Below, one piece after another: positions 26,336 through 39,221 of a stretch of 64,000 nt of DNA. The translations under genes and the position numbers were made by a program. Source of the stretch: Planctomycetota bacterium (GTDB taxonomy: Bacteria; Planctomycetota; J058; JAJDCQ01); NCBI GenBank assembly GCA_029260755.1, contig JAJDCQ010000051.1, positions 1 through 64,000 on the forward strand, given 5' to 3'. A model generated the notes under the pieces. The model ran no database searches, was not told the DNA's origin, and was given only the letters and a program-made list of their open reading frames with translations. Every line of letters begins with the position of its first letter. The stretch's first letter is position 1.

Positions 26336-28273
26336 ATGACCGAGCGGCCCGTCGCGATCACGCCGAGGCTCCGCAAGGCCGTCGTCGACCGCCTCGCCCG
26401 AAGCGTCCCCGTCCGGCGAACGCTGCCCGGGGGAGGGAGGCTCCACGTCGACCGACAGTTGCCCTTTCTGCTCGTCTACCGGCGGCCCGACGATCGGGAC
26501 GACGCGGGGACCGAGAACCTCGTCAAGTCGGCGGCGTCCTACCTGATCGCTCCCTGGAGCCCGGATCACCGCGCCGGGCTGCGCGCGCTCGTGCGCGACG
26601 TCATCACGACGCTCGAGGCTCAGTTCGGCGCCTTCCTCGTCGTCGAGGTCTGGGCCGCGGCCGACGGCGGCAAGGCGAACGATCCCGCGGTCCCGAGCGT
26701 CCTCCCTCAGGTCGCCGTGCACGCGGCCGCGGCGCGTCGCCTCACCCCATCGGTCGAGGCGCTCGCCCGGCGTCTCGGGAAGCTCCGGGTCGAGAAGCAC
26801 GGGGTGACGGTCGACGTCCGGCGCGGCGGGACGGCTCATCCTCCGGGGATGAAGTCGCTCCTCGGAGATGCGCCTCCCGACCGCTGCTCCTTCATCGGGG
26901 TGGCCGTGCCGCCCGTCTACCGGAAGATGACGAAGGCCGGCGTCAAGTTCTTCCCGCTGATCATGCGAGCGCTCCGTCGCAACGTGGATCTCGCCGTCCG
27001 GCAGGCCGCCTACGAGTTCGCCCACTCCTGCACCACTCAGGTGCCGCGCCACTACCACGAGCTCGGCCGGAGGGCGGTCGTGAAGGCCGTCTGGGACGTC
27101 GACCGGCAGCTCGGCGAGGTGAGCAGCTCCTTCGACTATCTCGTCAGCCTCACCCCCGTGAACGCGAAGGCTGCCCTGGCGCAGTTCCGGAGCGATCGCT
27201 TCGAGCGCGCCCCCGAGCTCCACTACCGGCCGCTCCCGATCGACCCCGGCGCGGTCAAGCACCAGCTCTACGGCATCCCGATCGACCGCGTCGAAGACCC
27301 CGCTCTGCAGCGCGTCTTCCGGGAGAAGCAGGAGGAGCTCGACCTCAAGATCACGATGCTGCGGGACCGCGACACGCCCCGGTTCGTCCACGAGAGCCTC
27401 CAGCTCTTCGGGGCCGTCGAGGACGACCTCCTCGAGCTGGCGAAGGATCTCCTCGACCGCCTCTCGAAGCGGCGAAGGGGCCGCAAGGGCAAGGGCAAGG
27501 AGCGGGAGCGGGTCGGGGCGAAGGAGTTCGCGCGCCGCGCCGAGGCCGACTTCGAGCGCTACCGCGAGACGCTCCCGGAGTTCTCCGCCACGGCTCGGGT
27601 GAAGACGGAGGTGACGGGGCTGATGGTCTCGCGCGGCCACCTCCTGATCGACGACCAGCTGAGCGTCGCCCCCTCGCGCGTCGAGGCGCTCCTGGCCCAC
27701 GAGGTGGGGACGCACCTCCTCACCTACTACAACGGGCGGTCTCAGCCGTTCAAGCAGCTACGCACCGGGCTCGCCGGCTACGAGGCGCTTCAGGAGGGCC
27801 TCGCCGTCCTCTCCGAGTACCTCGTCGGCGGCCTCGACCGTGGACGACTCCGGCTCCTGGCGGCGCGCGTGGTGGCCGCCCGCCTCCTCGTCGACGGGGC
27901 GAGCTTCGTCGACACGTTCCGGGTGCTCGAGGGCGACCTCGGCTTCACCCCGCGGGCCGCGTTCGGCATCGCCGTCCGCATCTTCCGCGGCGGCGGCCTC
28001 ACCAAGGACGTCGTCTACCTGCGTGGGCTGCAGGCGCTGCTCCGCTACATCCGGGGCGGGGGCGACCTCGCCACGCTCTTCGTCGGCAAGATCGCGGAGC
28101 AGCACGTCCCGCTCATCCGCGAGCTGCAGTACCGCGAAGTGCTCGCGCCCGCCGCGCTCGAGCCGCTTCACATGGCCACCCCCGGCGCCCGCCGCCGGCT
28201 GGCGGCCCTGGCGCAGGGCGACGGATCCGTCGCGGCGCTCGTCAGCGAGGATGACGACGAGAGCGACGCCTGA
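26336..28273 (+). CDS. QEGLA-motif (DUF1704/MATCAP-type) metallopeptidase
   Basis: A 645-residue protein of the PF08014 family, often labelled flavohemoglobin expression-modulating QEGLA motif protein. The diagnostic core is HEVGTH at 455-460 (an H-E-x-x-x-H zinc site) followed by YEALQEGLAVLSEYLVGG (QEGLA at 486-490, Glu487 the likely third ligand). Eukaryotic relatives (MATCAP) are carboxypeptidases that remove the terminal tyrosine of tubulin, so a carboxypeptidase role on a tailed peptide or protein is a reasonable inference. A polybasic linker (SKRRRGRKGKGKER) lies near residues 377-390. It starts 46 bases after the FGase-like gene and closes the operon. The ribosome site is weak. Confidence 0.88.
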   Translation: MTERPVAITPRLRKAVVDRLARSVPVRRTLPGGGRLHVDRQLPFLLVYRRPDDRDDAGTENLVKSAASYLIAPWSPDHRAGLRALVRDVITTLEAQFGAFLVVEVWAAADGGKANDPAVPSVLPQVAVHAAAARRLTPSVEALARRLGKLRVEKHGVTVDVRRGGTAHPPGMKSLLGDAPPDRCSFIGVAVPPVYRKMTKAGVKFFPLIMRALRRNVDLAVRQAAYEFAHSCTTQVPRHYHELGRRAVVKAVWDVDRQLGEVSSSFDYLVSLTPVNAKAALAQFRSDRFERAPELHYRPLPIDPGAVKHQLYGIPIDRVEDPALQRVFREKQEELDLKITMLRDRDTPRFVHESLQLFGAVEDDLLELAKDLLDRLSKRRRGRKGKGKERERVGAKEFARRAEADFERYRETLPEFSATARVKTEVTGLMVSRGHLLIDDQLSVAPSRVEALLAHEVGTHLLTYYNGRSQPFKQLRTGLAGYEALQEGLAVLSEYLVGGLDRGRLRLLAARVVAARLLVDGASFVDTFRVLEGDLGFTPRAAFGIAVRIFRGGGLTKDVVYLRGLQALLRYIRGGGDLATLFVGKIAEQHVPLIRELQYREVLAPAALEPLHMATPGARRRLAALAQGDGSVAALVSEDDDESDA

Positions 28274-28321
28274 ACGGGCTCCGCGGCGCCGGTCCCCTCT
28301 CGCGCGTCGGCGATCGCCGTC

Positions 28322-30792
28322 TCAGAGCGCGGTTCGGCGGAGACGGAGCGCGTTGGTGATGACCGAGACGCTGCTCAGGCTCATCGCGCCGCTCGCGATC
28401 ATCGGGTTGAGCAGCAGCCCGAACGGGTAGAGCGCGCCGGCGGCGATCGGCACGCCGAGCGCGTTGTAGACGAAGGCGAAGAAGAGGTTCTGCCGGATGT
28501 TGCGCATCGTCGCGCGGGAGAGCCGGCGCGCCTTGGCGATCCCGCGGAGGTCGCCCTTCACGAGGGTGACGCCCGCGCTCTCCATCGCCACGTCGGCGCC
28601 CGTCCCCATGGCGATGCCGACGTGGGCCTCGGCGAGCGCCGGCGCGTCGTTCACGCCGTCGCCGGCCATGGCGACCGTCGCTCCTCCCTCCTGGATGCGC
28701 TTCACGTGCTCGTGCTTCTGCTCGGGGAGCACCTCGGCGATGACCTCGTCGATGCCGAGCTTCGCCGCGACGGCGCGGGCGGTCGTGTCGCTGTCGCCGG
28801 TGAGCATGATGATCCGGACTCCGTCTGCGTGGAGGAGCCCGATCGCCTCGGCCGTCGACTCCTTGATCGGGTCGGCCACGCCGAGCAGCCCGGCGGGCTC
28901 GCCGTCGATGGCGACGAGCATGACCGTCTCGCCGTCGCGCCGGCGCTCCTCCGCGCTCGCGGGCAGCTCGCCCGTCGCGATACCGAGCGTCTCGAGAAGC
29001 TTCCCGTTGCCGAGGGCGACGGCGCGTCCGTCGACCGTCCCGGTCACGCCCTTCCCGGTGATCGACTCGAAGCCCCTCGCGTCGGCGAGCTCGAGCCCGC
29101 GCTCGCGCGCGCCGGCGACGATCGCCTCGGCCAGCGGGTGCTCGCTCGCGCGCTCGAGGCTGGCGGCCAGGCGCAAGAGCTCGTCGTCGGAGAGCCCGCT
29201 CTCGGAGGAGGCGGTCGCGCTCGTCAGCTTCGGCCGCCCCTCGGTCAGGGTGCCGGTCTTGTCGACGACGAGCGTGTCGACCCGCTCCAGGACCTCGAGC
29301 GCCTCGGCGTTCTTGATCAGGACGCCCGCTCCGGCGCCGCGTCCCGTGCCGACCATGATGGACATGGGCGTCGCCAGCCCGAGGGCGCAGGGGCAGGCGA
29401 TGATCAGGACGGCGATCGCGTTCACGAGCGCGAAGGCGAACCGCGGCTCGGGGCCGAAGGTCGCCCAGAGGACGAACGTGACGAGCGCGACGAGGACGAC
29501 GGCCGGGACGAAGAAGCCGCTCACCACGTCCGCGAGCCGCTGGATCGGGGCACGGCTCCGCTGTGCCTCGCCCACCATGCGCACGATCTGGGCGAGGAGC
29601 GTGTCCGCGCCGACCCGCTCGGCCTTCATCACGAGCCCGCCCGTCCCGTTGACGGTTCCGCCGGTGACGCGATCGCCGGGGCCCTTCTCGACGGGCATCG
29701 GCTCGCCGGTGACCATCGACTCGTCGATCGCGCTGCGGCCGTCCTCGACGACGCCGTCGGTGGGCACCTTCTCGCCCGGTCGCACGCGGAGCCGGTCGCC
29801 GGGGACGACGCGCTCGAGGGGGACGTCCTCCTCCCGGCCGTCGTCACGGACGACGCGCGCGGTCGGCGGCGCCAGGTCGAGGAGCGCTCGGAGCGCGCTG
29901 CTCGTCCGGCTGCGCGCGCGCAGCTCGAGGACCTGGCCGAGGAGAACGAGGACGGTGATCACCGCGGCGCTCTCGAAGTAGAGGGCGACGCCGCCGCCGT
30001 GGGTCTGAAACGACGCGGGGAAAAGATCCGGCGCGATCGTCGCCACGACGCTGTAGATGTAGGCGGTGCCGGTTCCGATCGCGACGAGGGTGAACATGTT
30101 GAGGCGTCGCGTGACGATCGACGTCCAGCCGCGCTGGAAGAAGGGGAGGCCGGCCCACGCGATGACGGGGGTCGACAGGGTGAGCTGGATCCAGGCCAGG
30201 ACCGTCGCGGCGACCGCGTGCTGCACCGGCTGGCCGGGGATCATCTCGGACATCGCGAGCGCGAAGACCGGCACGGTCAAGAGGAGCCCGATCCAGAAGC
30301 GCCGGGTCATGTCGGCGAGCTCGGGGTTTTCCTCCTCGGCCGTGATCGTCTCGGGCTCGAGGGCCATGCCGCACTCGGGGCACGCGCCGGGCTCGTCGCG
30401 CACCACCTCGGAGTGCATCGGGCAGACCCAGCGGGTGCGCCTCGCCGGCATCGTGGCCGGGTCTGGCTCGAGGGCCATGCCGCACGTCGGGCACGTGCCG
30501 GCGTGGTCGCTCTCGACCTCGGGGCACATGGGGCAGATCCACCGGGTCGCCTGCGCGGCGAGCGCCGGGTCGACGGCGGGTCGTGGCCCGTCGTGGCACC
30601 CGCCCGCGCCGGCGGCCGCGTCCGCGTCGGCGTACCTGGCCGGGTCGGCGACGAACAGGCCGCGGCAGCCGTCGCAGCAGAAGAGGAGCGTGCGCCCCTC
30701 GCGCTCGTGACGGACGGCGTGCGCGGACGACGGATCGACCCGCATCCCGCAGACGGGATCGACGGTATCGATCGCCTCTTCGTTCACCTCCG

Positions 30793-30796
<4 letters not shown>
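28322..30796 (-). CDS. copA: Copper/heavy-metal P1B-type ATPase with YHS and two heavy-metal-binding domains
   Basis: An 824-residue P1B-ATPase that should export Cu(I)/Ag(I) from the cytoplasm using ATP. The N-terminus has a YHS domain ([18 protein letters not shown], about 12-56) and two repeated heavy-metal-binding modules, WICPMCPEV...[10 protein letters not shown] (87-111) and WVCPMHSEV...[10 protein letters not shown] (123-148), in place of classical HMA domains. The core carries the TGEPMPVEK motif, the transmembrane CPC site ([12 protein letters not shown], about residue 467), phosphorylation motif DKTGTLTEG (about 509), SEHPLAEAI and [11 protein letters not shown]. The GTG start overlaps the CusA-like stop (GTGA), making it the last gene of the copper operon. 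Its C-terminus converges on the QEGLA gene. Confidence 0.95.
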
Positions 30797-34697
<3,901 letters not shown>

Positions 34698-34701
<4 letters not shown>

Positions 34702-36662
34702 TTCCCTCCGCGCCCGAGGTGCCGCTTCTTCACCGAGCCGCAGGTGAGCATCGACGCGCCGAGGTAGGGGTTCCGCACCTCGGCGCCGAGCTGGAGCCAG
34801 CTCGCACCCTCCCCGAACGCCATCGGGCAGTGCGCCTCGGCGTAGACCTCGTCGCCTTCGTGTCCGACGGCGCGCTCGAGGGCGAGGAGCGCGTCGGAGG
34901 CCTCGTGAAAGGCCTCACGAGCACCCTCGATGTCTTCGCTCCCCGCGGCGGCGCCGGCGCTCCGCTCGAGGGCCGCCGCGCTCTTCATCCAGAGGCCGTG
35001 GGCCTCACCCTTCGCGAGCGCCATGTCGACCTTCGTGACGGCGTCGCTCATCCGCCCGAGCGCGGTCCGGGCGCCCGCCAGGTCATCGCCGGCCAGGGCG
35101 TCCTGGGCCGCGAGGTAGCCCGCGTAGACGGGCGAGAGCGCGGCGCGGAGCGGGCCGAGGCCGTCGTCGGGCAACTCGCCCGCCATGCTCATCATGGAGG
35201 GCTTGGCCTCGATCTGCAGCGCGCTGTCGATCTTGAAGTTGCCGTTCACGACGATGCGTTCGCCCTCGTCGATGCCCGAGAGGACGATGTAGTGGCCACC
35301 CGCCCGCGGGCCGAGCACCACCTCGCGACCCTCGTAGGTCGGCCGCCACGCCTCGTCCGCGGGCGAACGGCCGCCGACGTCCTCGGCCTCGACGTAGACC
35401 ACGGCGCGGCTCCCGGTCTTGAGGACGGCGCGGACGGGGACGACGAGCGGCTTGCTCGCGTCTCCGGCGGCCGGGGCGTAGCCCATCTCCTCCGCCGGGA
35501 CGAGGTCCATCCCACAGACATCGCAGTCCCCGGGGCCGTCCTTGACGATCTCGGGGTGCATCGGGCTGATCCACTTGCCCACGAGCTTCGGGTCCATCAC
35601 GCGGCCGCCGCTCGCCACGCTGCTCGCCACGATCGATCGGACGAACATGCCCGGCTTCAGCCGGCCGGCCTCGTTCTCGGCGTTCACGCGCACCTTGATC
35701 GTGCGGGTCGTTCGATCGACGACGGGGTCGATGAACGCGATCCACCCCTTGAACGTCTCGCCGGGATAGGCCTCGGCCTCGATCGCCACCTCCTGTCCGT
35801 AGCGGATCCAGGTGAGGTCGCTCTCGTAGGCGTCGAGGCGCACCCACACCCGCGAGAGATCGGCGACGACGTAGATCGGCGTCCCCTCACCGACGTACTC
35901 GCCCTCCTGCCGGAGCTTCTCGATGACGACCCCGGCCATGGGAGAGTTGATCTCGACGCGATCCACCGGCGTCCCGCGCGCCTCGACCGCGCGGATCTGG
36001 TCGTCGCCGAGGCCCCAGAGGCGGAGCTTCTCGCGGGCGGAGTCGAGGCTGCGCCGGTCGCTCTCGCGGAGGAACTCGCTCCGCTCGGTGGACTCGTCCA
36101 CGCGCTTCTTCGCCTGGATCAGCTCCTCCTGGGCCTTGTAGAGGGACGGGCTGTAGATCTGGACGAGGTGGTCGCCGGTGCGCACCTCGACGCCGGTGTA
36201 GTCGACGTAGAGGCGGTCGAGCCTGCCGGGGACCCAGGCGGTCACGGTGCGGACGCGCGTCTCGTCGTAGTCGACCATGCCGACGAGGCGCACCTGGGCC
36301 TCGACGAAGGCCCGCACGACCGGGGCCGTCGCGATCTCGGCCAGCTTGCGATCCGACTCACTCATCGCGAGGGTCCGGGGTCCCGGATCGGCGCCGCCGC
36401 TCGCGACGGGGATCAGGTTCATCCCGCAGATCGGGCACTTGCCGGGCTTGGGCAGCTTGATCTGCGGGTGCATCGAGCACGTCCAGATCGTCGCCGCGCG
36501 CGGCCCATCGCTCGGCCCATTCGGCGCCGCGGCCGGCGCGGTCGCGTGGCCTCGGTTCCAGCCGATCATGTAGCCAGATCCGATGCCCGCCACGACCGCG
36601 AGACCCGCGATCGCGATGGCGAGGATCATCCACGGGAGAGGGCTCTTCACGGGCTCGTTCAT
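34698..36662 (-). CDS. cusB: CusB-type periplasmic adaptor with two heavy-metal-binding modules and DUF3347-like tail
   Basis: A 654-residue membrane-fusion protein (CusB is about 407). An N-terminal membrane anchor is followed by a heavy-metal-binding module (WTCSMHPQIKLPKPGKCPICGMNLIPV, about residues 60-87, given here in parts: CSMHP...CPICGM). The barrel-sandwich hybrid and hairpin regions follow (VRTGDHLVQIYSPSLYKAQEEL, VEINSPMAGVVIEKL). A second module (ISPMHPEIV...CDVCGMDLVPAEE) lies inside the beta-barrel region with Ser in place of the first Cys. The tail (about 505-650) resembles DUF3347 copper-binding proteins and ends AHCPMAFG...WLQL...NPYLGASMLTCG. The architecture suggests multi-site copper capture in the periplasm. 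It overlaps both neighbours by 4 bases. Confidence 0.9.
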
Positions 36663-38044
36663 CGGACGGGTCCCCCCACGAGCGCCTCGATGTCGGCGAT
36701 GCGCTGCTCGTAGCGCGTGACGGCTCGCCAGTAGGACCGTTCGAAGGACAGGAGCTGGCGCTGGCTGTCGATGAAGTCGGTGAGGGTCGCGCTGCCGGCC
36801 TGGTAGCTGTTCTGCGTCAGGTCGAGCGCCTGCCGCGCCCGCGGCAGAAGGGTGTCCCGGTAGAGGGAGATCTGCCGCGATGAGTCGTCCTCCTCGAACA
36901 GGGCGAGCGCGAGCGCGGCGTCGAGCGCATTCTCACGCTGGGTGACGTCGCCCTGCGCGGCGTGACGCGCCGACCTCGCCTCGCGCTCGGCGGCGGTGTA
37001 CCGCTGGCGCCAGATGGGGAGGTTGAGCGAGATGCCGATCCCGAACGGGTCGTCTCCGTCGCCGCGCTGGTTGGCGATCACCGCGCTCCCGGTCTCGAGG
37101 AAGTCGAAGCCGATGGTGATGTCGGGGAAGCCCTCGAGCCTGGCGAGCTCGACGCGCTTGCCCTCGCGGAGGACCGCCTGGCGGAGCGCGTGAAGCTCGG
37201 GGTTCGCCTCCAGCATCCGACGCTGGAGGTCTGCGAACCCGAGAGAGACCACGTTGGCCCCCTCGATGTTCGGAATCGGCAGGAGACCGTCGCCCGTTCG
37301 ATTGAGGGCGGCGTCGAGGCGCGCGGCGAGCGCAGGGCCGCGGGCCTGAAGCGAGTCGAGGTCGTTCTCGAGCTTGCCGATCTCCACCTGGAGTCGAACG
37401 AGGTCGGCCTGATCGCCGCCCGTCTGGATCTTGCGTTGAACGACGGGCTCGAGCTGCCGGAGGAGCTCGAGGTTCTCGTCGGCGATCCGGATGGCGTGGG
37501 CGACGTAGCCGTACTCGTAGAAGGCGAGGACGATCTCGCGCCGAACGGCGAGCCGCGTCGCCTCGACGCGCGACCACAGGGACTCCGCGTGCCGGTCGGC
37601 GACCTCGCCGCGGAGCTCGAGCTTCCCGAACCACGGGAAGGTCTGAGCCAGCCGCAGGCGGCTTCGCTGTGGCCCGGTGCGCGTCTCGACCCGCTCGATG
37701 AAGTGCGAGAAGGAGAGGCGCGGGTCGGGGAGCGAGGTCACCTGCGGGACGCGCTCGAGGGCGGCGATCCAGCGATCGAAGGCGGCGCGGAGGCCGGCGT
37801 GGTTCTCGAGGCCGAAGCGGAGGTAGCTCTCGAGCTCGCCGTCGCGCGGGGCGCCAGCGGGCGACGGCGCTTGCAGCGTCTGGCGCCGCCGTCGAGCGCG
37901 CTCATCCGACCACCGATCGGACTCGCCGTAGAGCCGCGTCTCGCGGTCCTCGATCCGCGCCGCGGTGTGGGCACAGCCGAGCAGCACCGCGGGAAATAGC
38001 GCGGCGATCGAGAGCGCGATAGGCCGAAGGAGTGGGCGGTTCAT
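36659..38044 (-). CDS. cusC: CusC/TolC-type outer-membrane efflux lipoprotein
   Basis: A 461-residue outer-membrane factor. The signal peptide ends in the lipobox LLGCAHTAA, so Cys24 is probably lipidated. Two homologous helical repeats of the OEP family follow (about 75-250 and 280-455), with the usual coiled-coil hairpins (for example LRLAQTFPWFGKLELRGEVADRH and LNLPIWRQRYTAAEREARSA). It should form the outer-membrane duct for the CusA/CusB-like pump. The stop overlaps the adaptor gene start. A 216-base gap separates it from the Cys-rich gene upstream. Confidence 0.92.
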   Translation of the reverse strand: MNRPLLRPIALSIAALFPAVLLGCAHTAARIEDRETRLYGESDRWSDERARRRRQTLQAPSPAGAPRDGELESYLRFGLENHAGLRAAFDRWIAALERVPQVTSLPDPRLSFSHFIERVETRTGPQRSRLRLAQTFPWFGKLELRGEVADRHAESLWSRVEATRLAVRREIVLAFYEYGYVAHAIRIADENLELLRQLEPVVQRKIQTGGDQADLVRLQVEIGKLENDLDSLQARGPALAARLDAALNRTGDGLLPIPNIEGANVVSLGFADLQRRMLEANPELHALRQAVLREGKRVELARLEGFPDITIGFDFLETGSAVIANQRGDGDDPFGIGISLNLPIWRQRYTAAEREARSARHAAQGDVTQRENALDAALALALFEEDDSSRQISLYRDTLLPRARQALDLTQNSYQAGSATLTDFIDSQRQLLSFERSYWRAVTRYEQRIADIEALVGGPVR

Positions 38045-38260
38045 GGCTCGGCTCGCTTCGCGATCGGTCCTGGGGCAGTCCTCAGCACGTTTCGTTCCTC
38101 CTGCGTCGTCGGTCGGGAACGCCGACGACGATCGGTCGACAGACCGCGGTCGCGCGTGGGCAGATCCGGGCGACCGGGCGCCTGGCTCGATGGTCGAACC
38201 TCGAGCCGGAGCGGCATCGACCGCGAAGGGCTCGGGGCTCCGGCCGGGGAGGCGAGAGCG

Positions 38261-38662
38261 CTAGCGCAGGAGGACGGAGTTCAGGAGGAAGATCGGCGGG
38301 CCGGGCGGGAGGACCGTCGTGCGGTGCCCGGAGCGATCAGGGCGCGGGGGCGGGCGTGAGCGCAGCTCGAGGCGCGGGGCGAACACACAGTCGCTCGCCA
38401 GGACCTCGGGAGGGCCGCTCTCCGCGCGGGGGACGGGAGCCGAGGAGGCCCGGATCGTCGGGCACTCGCAAGGACTCGTCAGCCCGGCGGCCACCTCGGG
38501 CTTCGGGGCCATGGAGCAGCATGAGGAGGGGGCCTGCTCGATCGTCGCCGCGCCGCAGTGGGCCTCGCTCGCGAGGGCGTCGCTGCACCAGCAGACGTGT
38601 ATCGCCAGCCCGGGAAGGGCGACGAGGGCGCAGAGGGTCAGGGAGAGCAGGCGGCGCATCAT
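38261..38662 (-). CDS. Small exported Cys-rich protein heading the copper operon
   Basis: A 133-residue protein beginning MMRRLLSLTLCALVALPGLA (signal peptide). The mature part contains C-W-C-S, a C-C pair and C-E-C-P, then a Pro/Arg-rich tail. Cys clusters next to a copper efflux operon suggest periplasmic metal binding, but no family is recognised. The ATG at 38662 is chosen because it opens the signal peptide; codons upstream to 38761 overlap repeated operator-like DNA. The nearby dyad may control it. Confidence 0.6.
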   Translation of the reverse strand: MMRRLLSLTLCALVALPGLAIHVCWCSDALASEAHCGAATIEQAPSSCCSMAPKPEVAAGLTSPCECPTIRASSAPVPRAESGPPEVLASDCVFAPRLELRSRPPPRPDRSGHRTTVLPPGPPIFLLNSVLLR

Positions 38663-38703
38663 GTCCGGTGGATCGTAGGTCCAGGCCGTTCCCCGTGCAA
38701 GAA

Positions 38704-38759
38704 GGATCCCTCGCTCGGGATCCCGGCACCGGATGAAATGAGCTCTCGCTCGGGGATCC
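38704..38759. promoter_or_regulatory. Operator-like repeats upstream of the copper operon
   Basis: A 7-bp inverted repeat GGATCCC-(6)-GGGATCC occupies 38704-38723. Its CTCGCTCGGGATCC part recurs as CTCGCTCGGGGATCC at 38745-38759, 35 bases on. A minus-strand TTGCAC-(17)-TACGAT pair between the dyad and the start at 38662 could be the promoter. The arrangement fits a repressor or activator site, but no regulator gene is adjacent. Confidence 0.4.
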
Positions 38760-38849
38760 AATGCACCGCCTTCACGCTGGCGCCTGGAAGTACAAACAAG
38801 CGCGACTCACAGCGCCAGGCGGCGGGCGCTGAAGTCGCGCAAGTGAAAG

Positions 38850-38940
38850 TGGCGGGGGTGCATCGGAATCGAACCGACCCACCGGGTTGTTCGCCCGGCG
38901 CATAGGGTTTGAAGCCCCCTTCACCGAAGGCCCTATCCTA
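38850..38940 (-). tRNA. tRNA-Sec-like gene with intact 3' half and aberrant 5' half (possible attachment site)
   Basis: Read on the minus strand, the 3' half is a good selenocysteine tRNA: anticodon loop CUUCAAA (anticodon UCA, complement at 38910-38912), a long variable arm with a five-pair stem (CCGGG/CCCGG), a T arm (GTCGG-TTCGATT-CCGAT), then an 8-base acceptor strand GCACCCCC, discriminator G and encoded CCA ending at 38850. A D-arm-like CCTTC-GGT-GAAGG is present (38918-38930), but the anticodon stem has only three or four pairs, and the 5' acceptor partner GGGGGTGC is missing (TAGGATAG lies there). This looks like a tRNA interrupted or hybridised by the integration of the element to its right. 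Confidence 0.5.
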
Positions 38941-39221
38941 CAGTGACAACGGGCTGTTGCGCGACCCCGAGGACGGGCGATGTGGGCGTGACTGTGGGCG
39001 GTCCGGACCGGTCCACCACGCAGTCTCCCTACTCGAGCAGGCAAGCAGTCGAACCAGCCTCGACTCGGCGCGTCCCCTGCTCGCCGCGGCGGCAGCGCTC
39101 CTCTGCAGAGAACCGTTGCAGCACGTCGCGCACGCGGGCAGTCTAGTGCACGAAGCGACCGAGTCGCCCATCTGGAAGTCCCTGTTGGCGGGCGCCCTCG
39201 CCCTCCTCGAGCAAGCCGCCG

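Noticed and set aside
38261..38761. Longer start (38761) for the Cys-rich copper-operon protein
   Set aside because: It would bury the signal peptide and run through operator-like repeats; the start at 38662 opens directly with the signal sequence.
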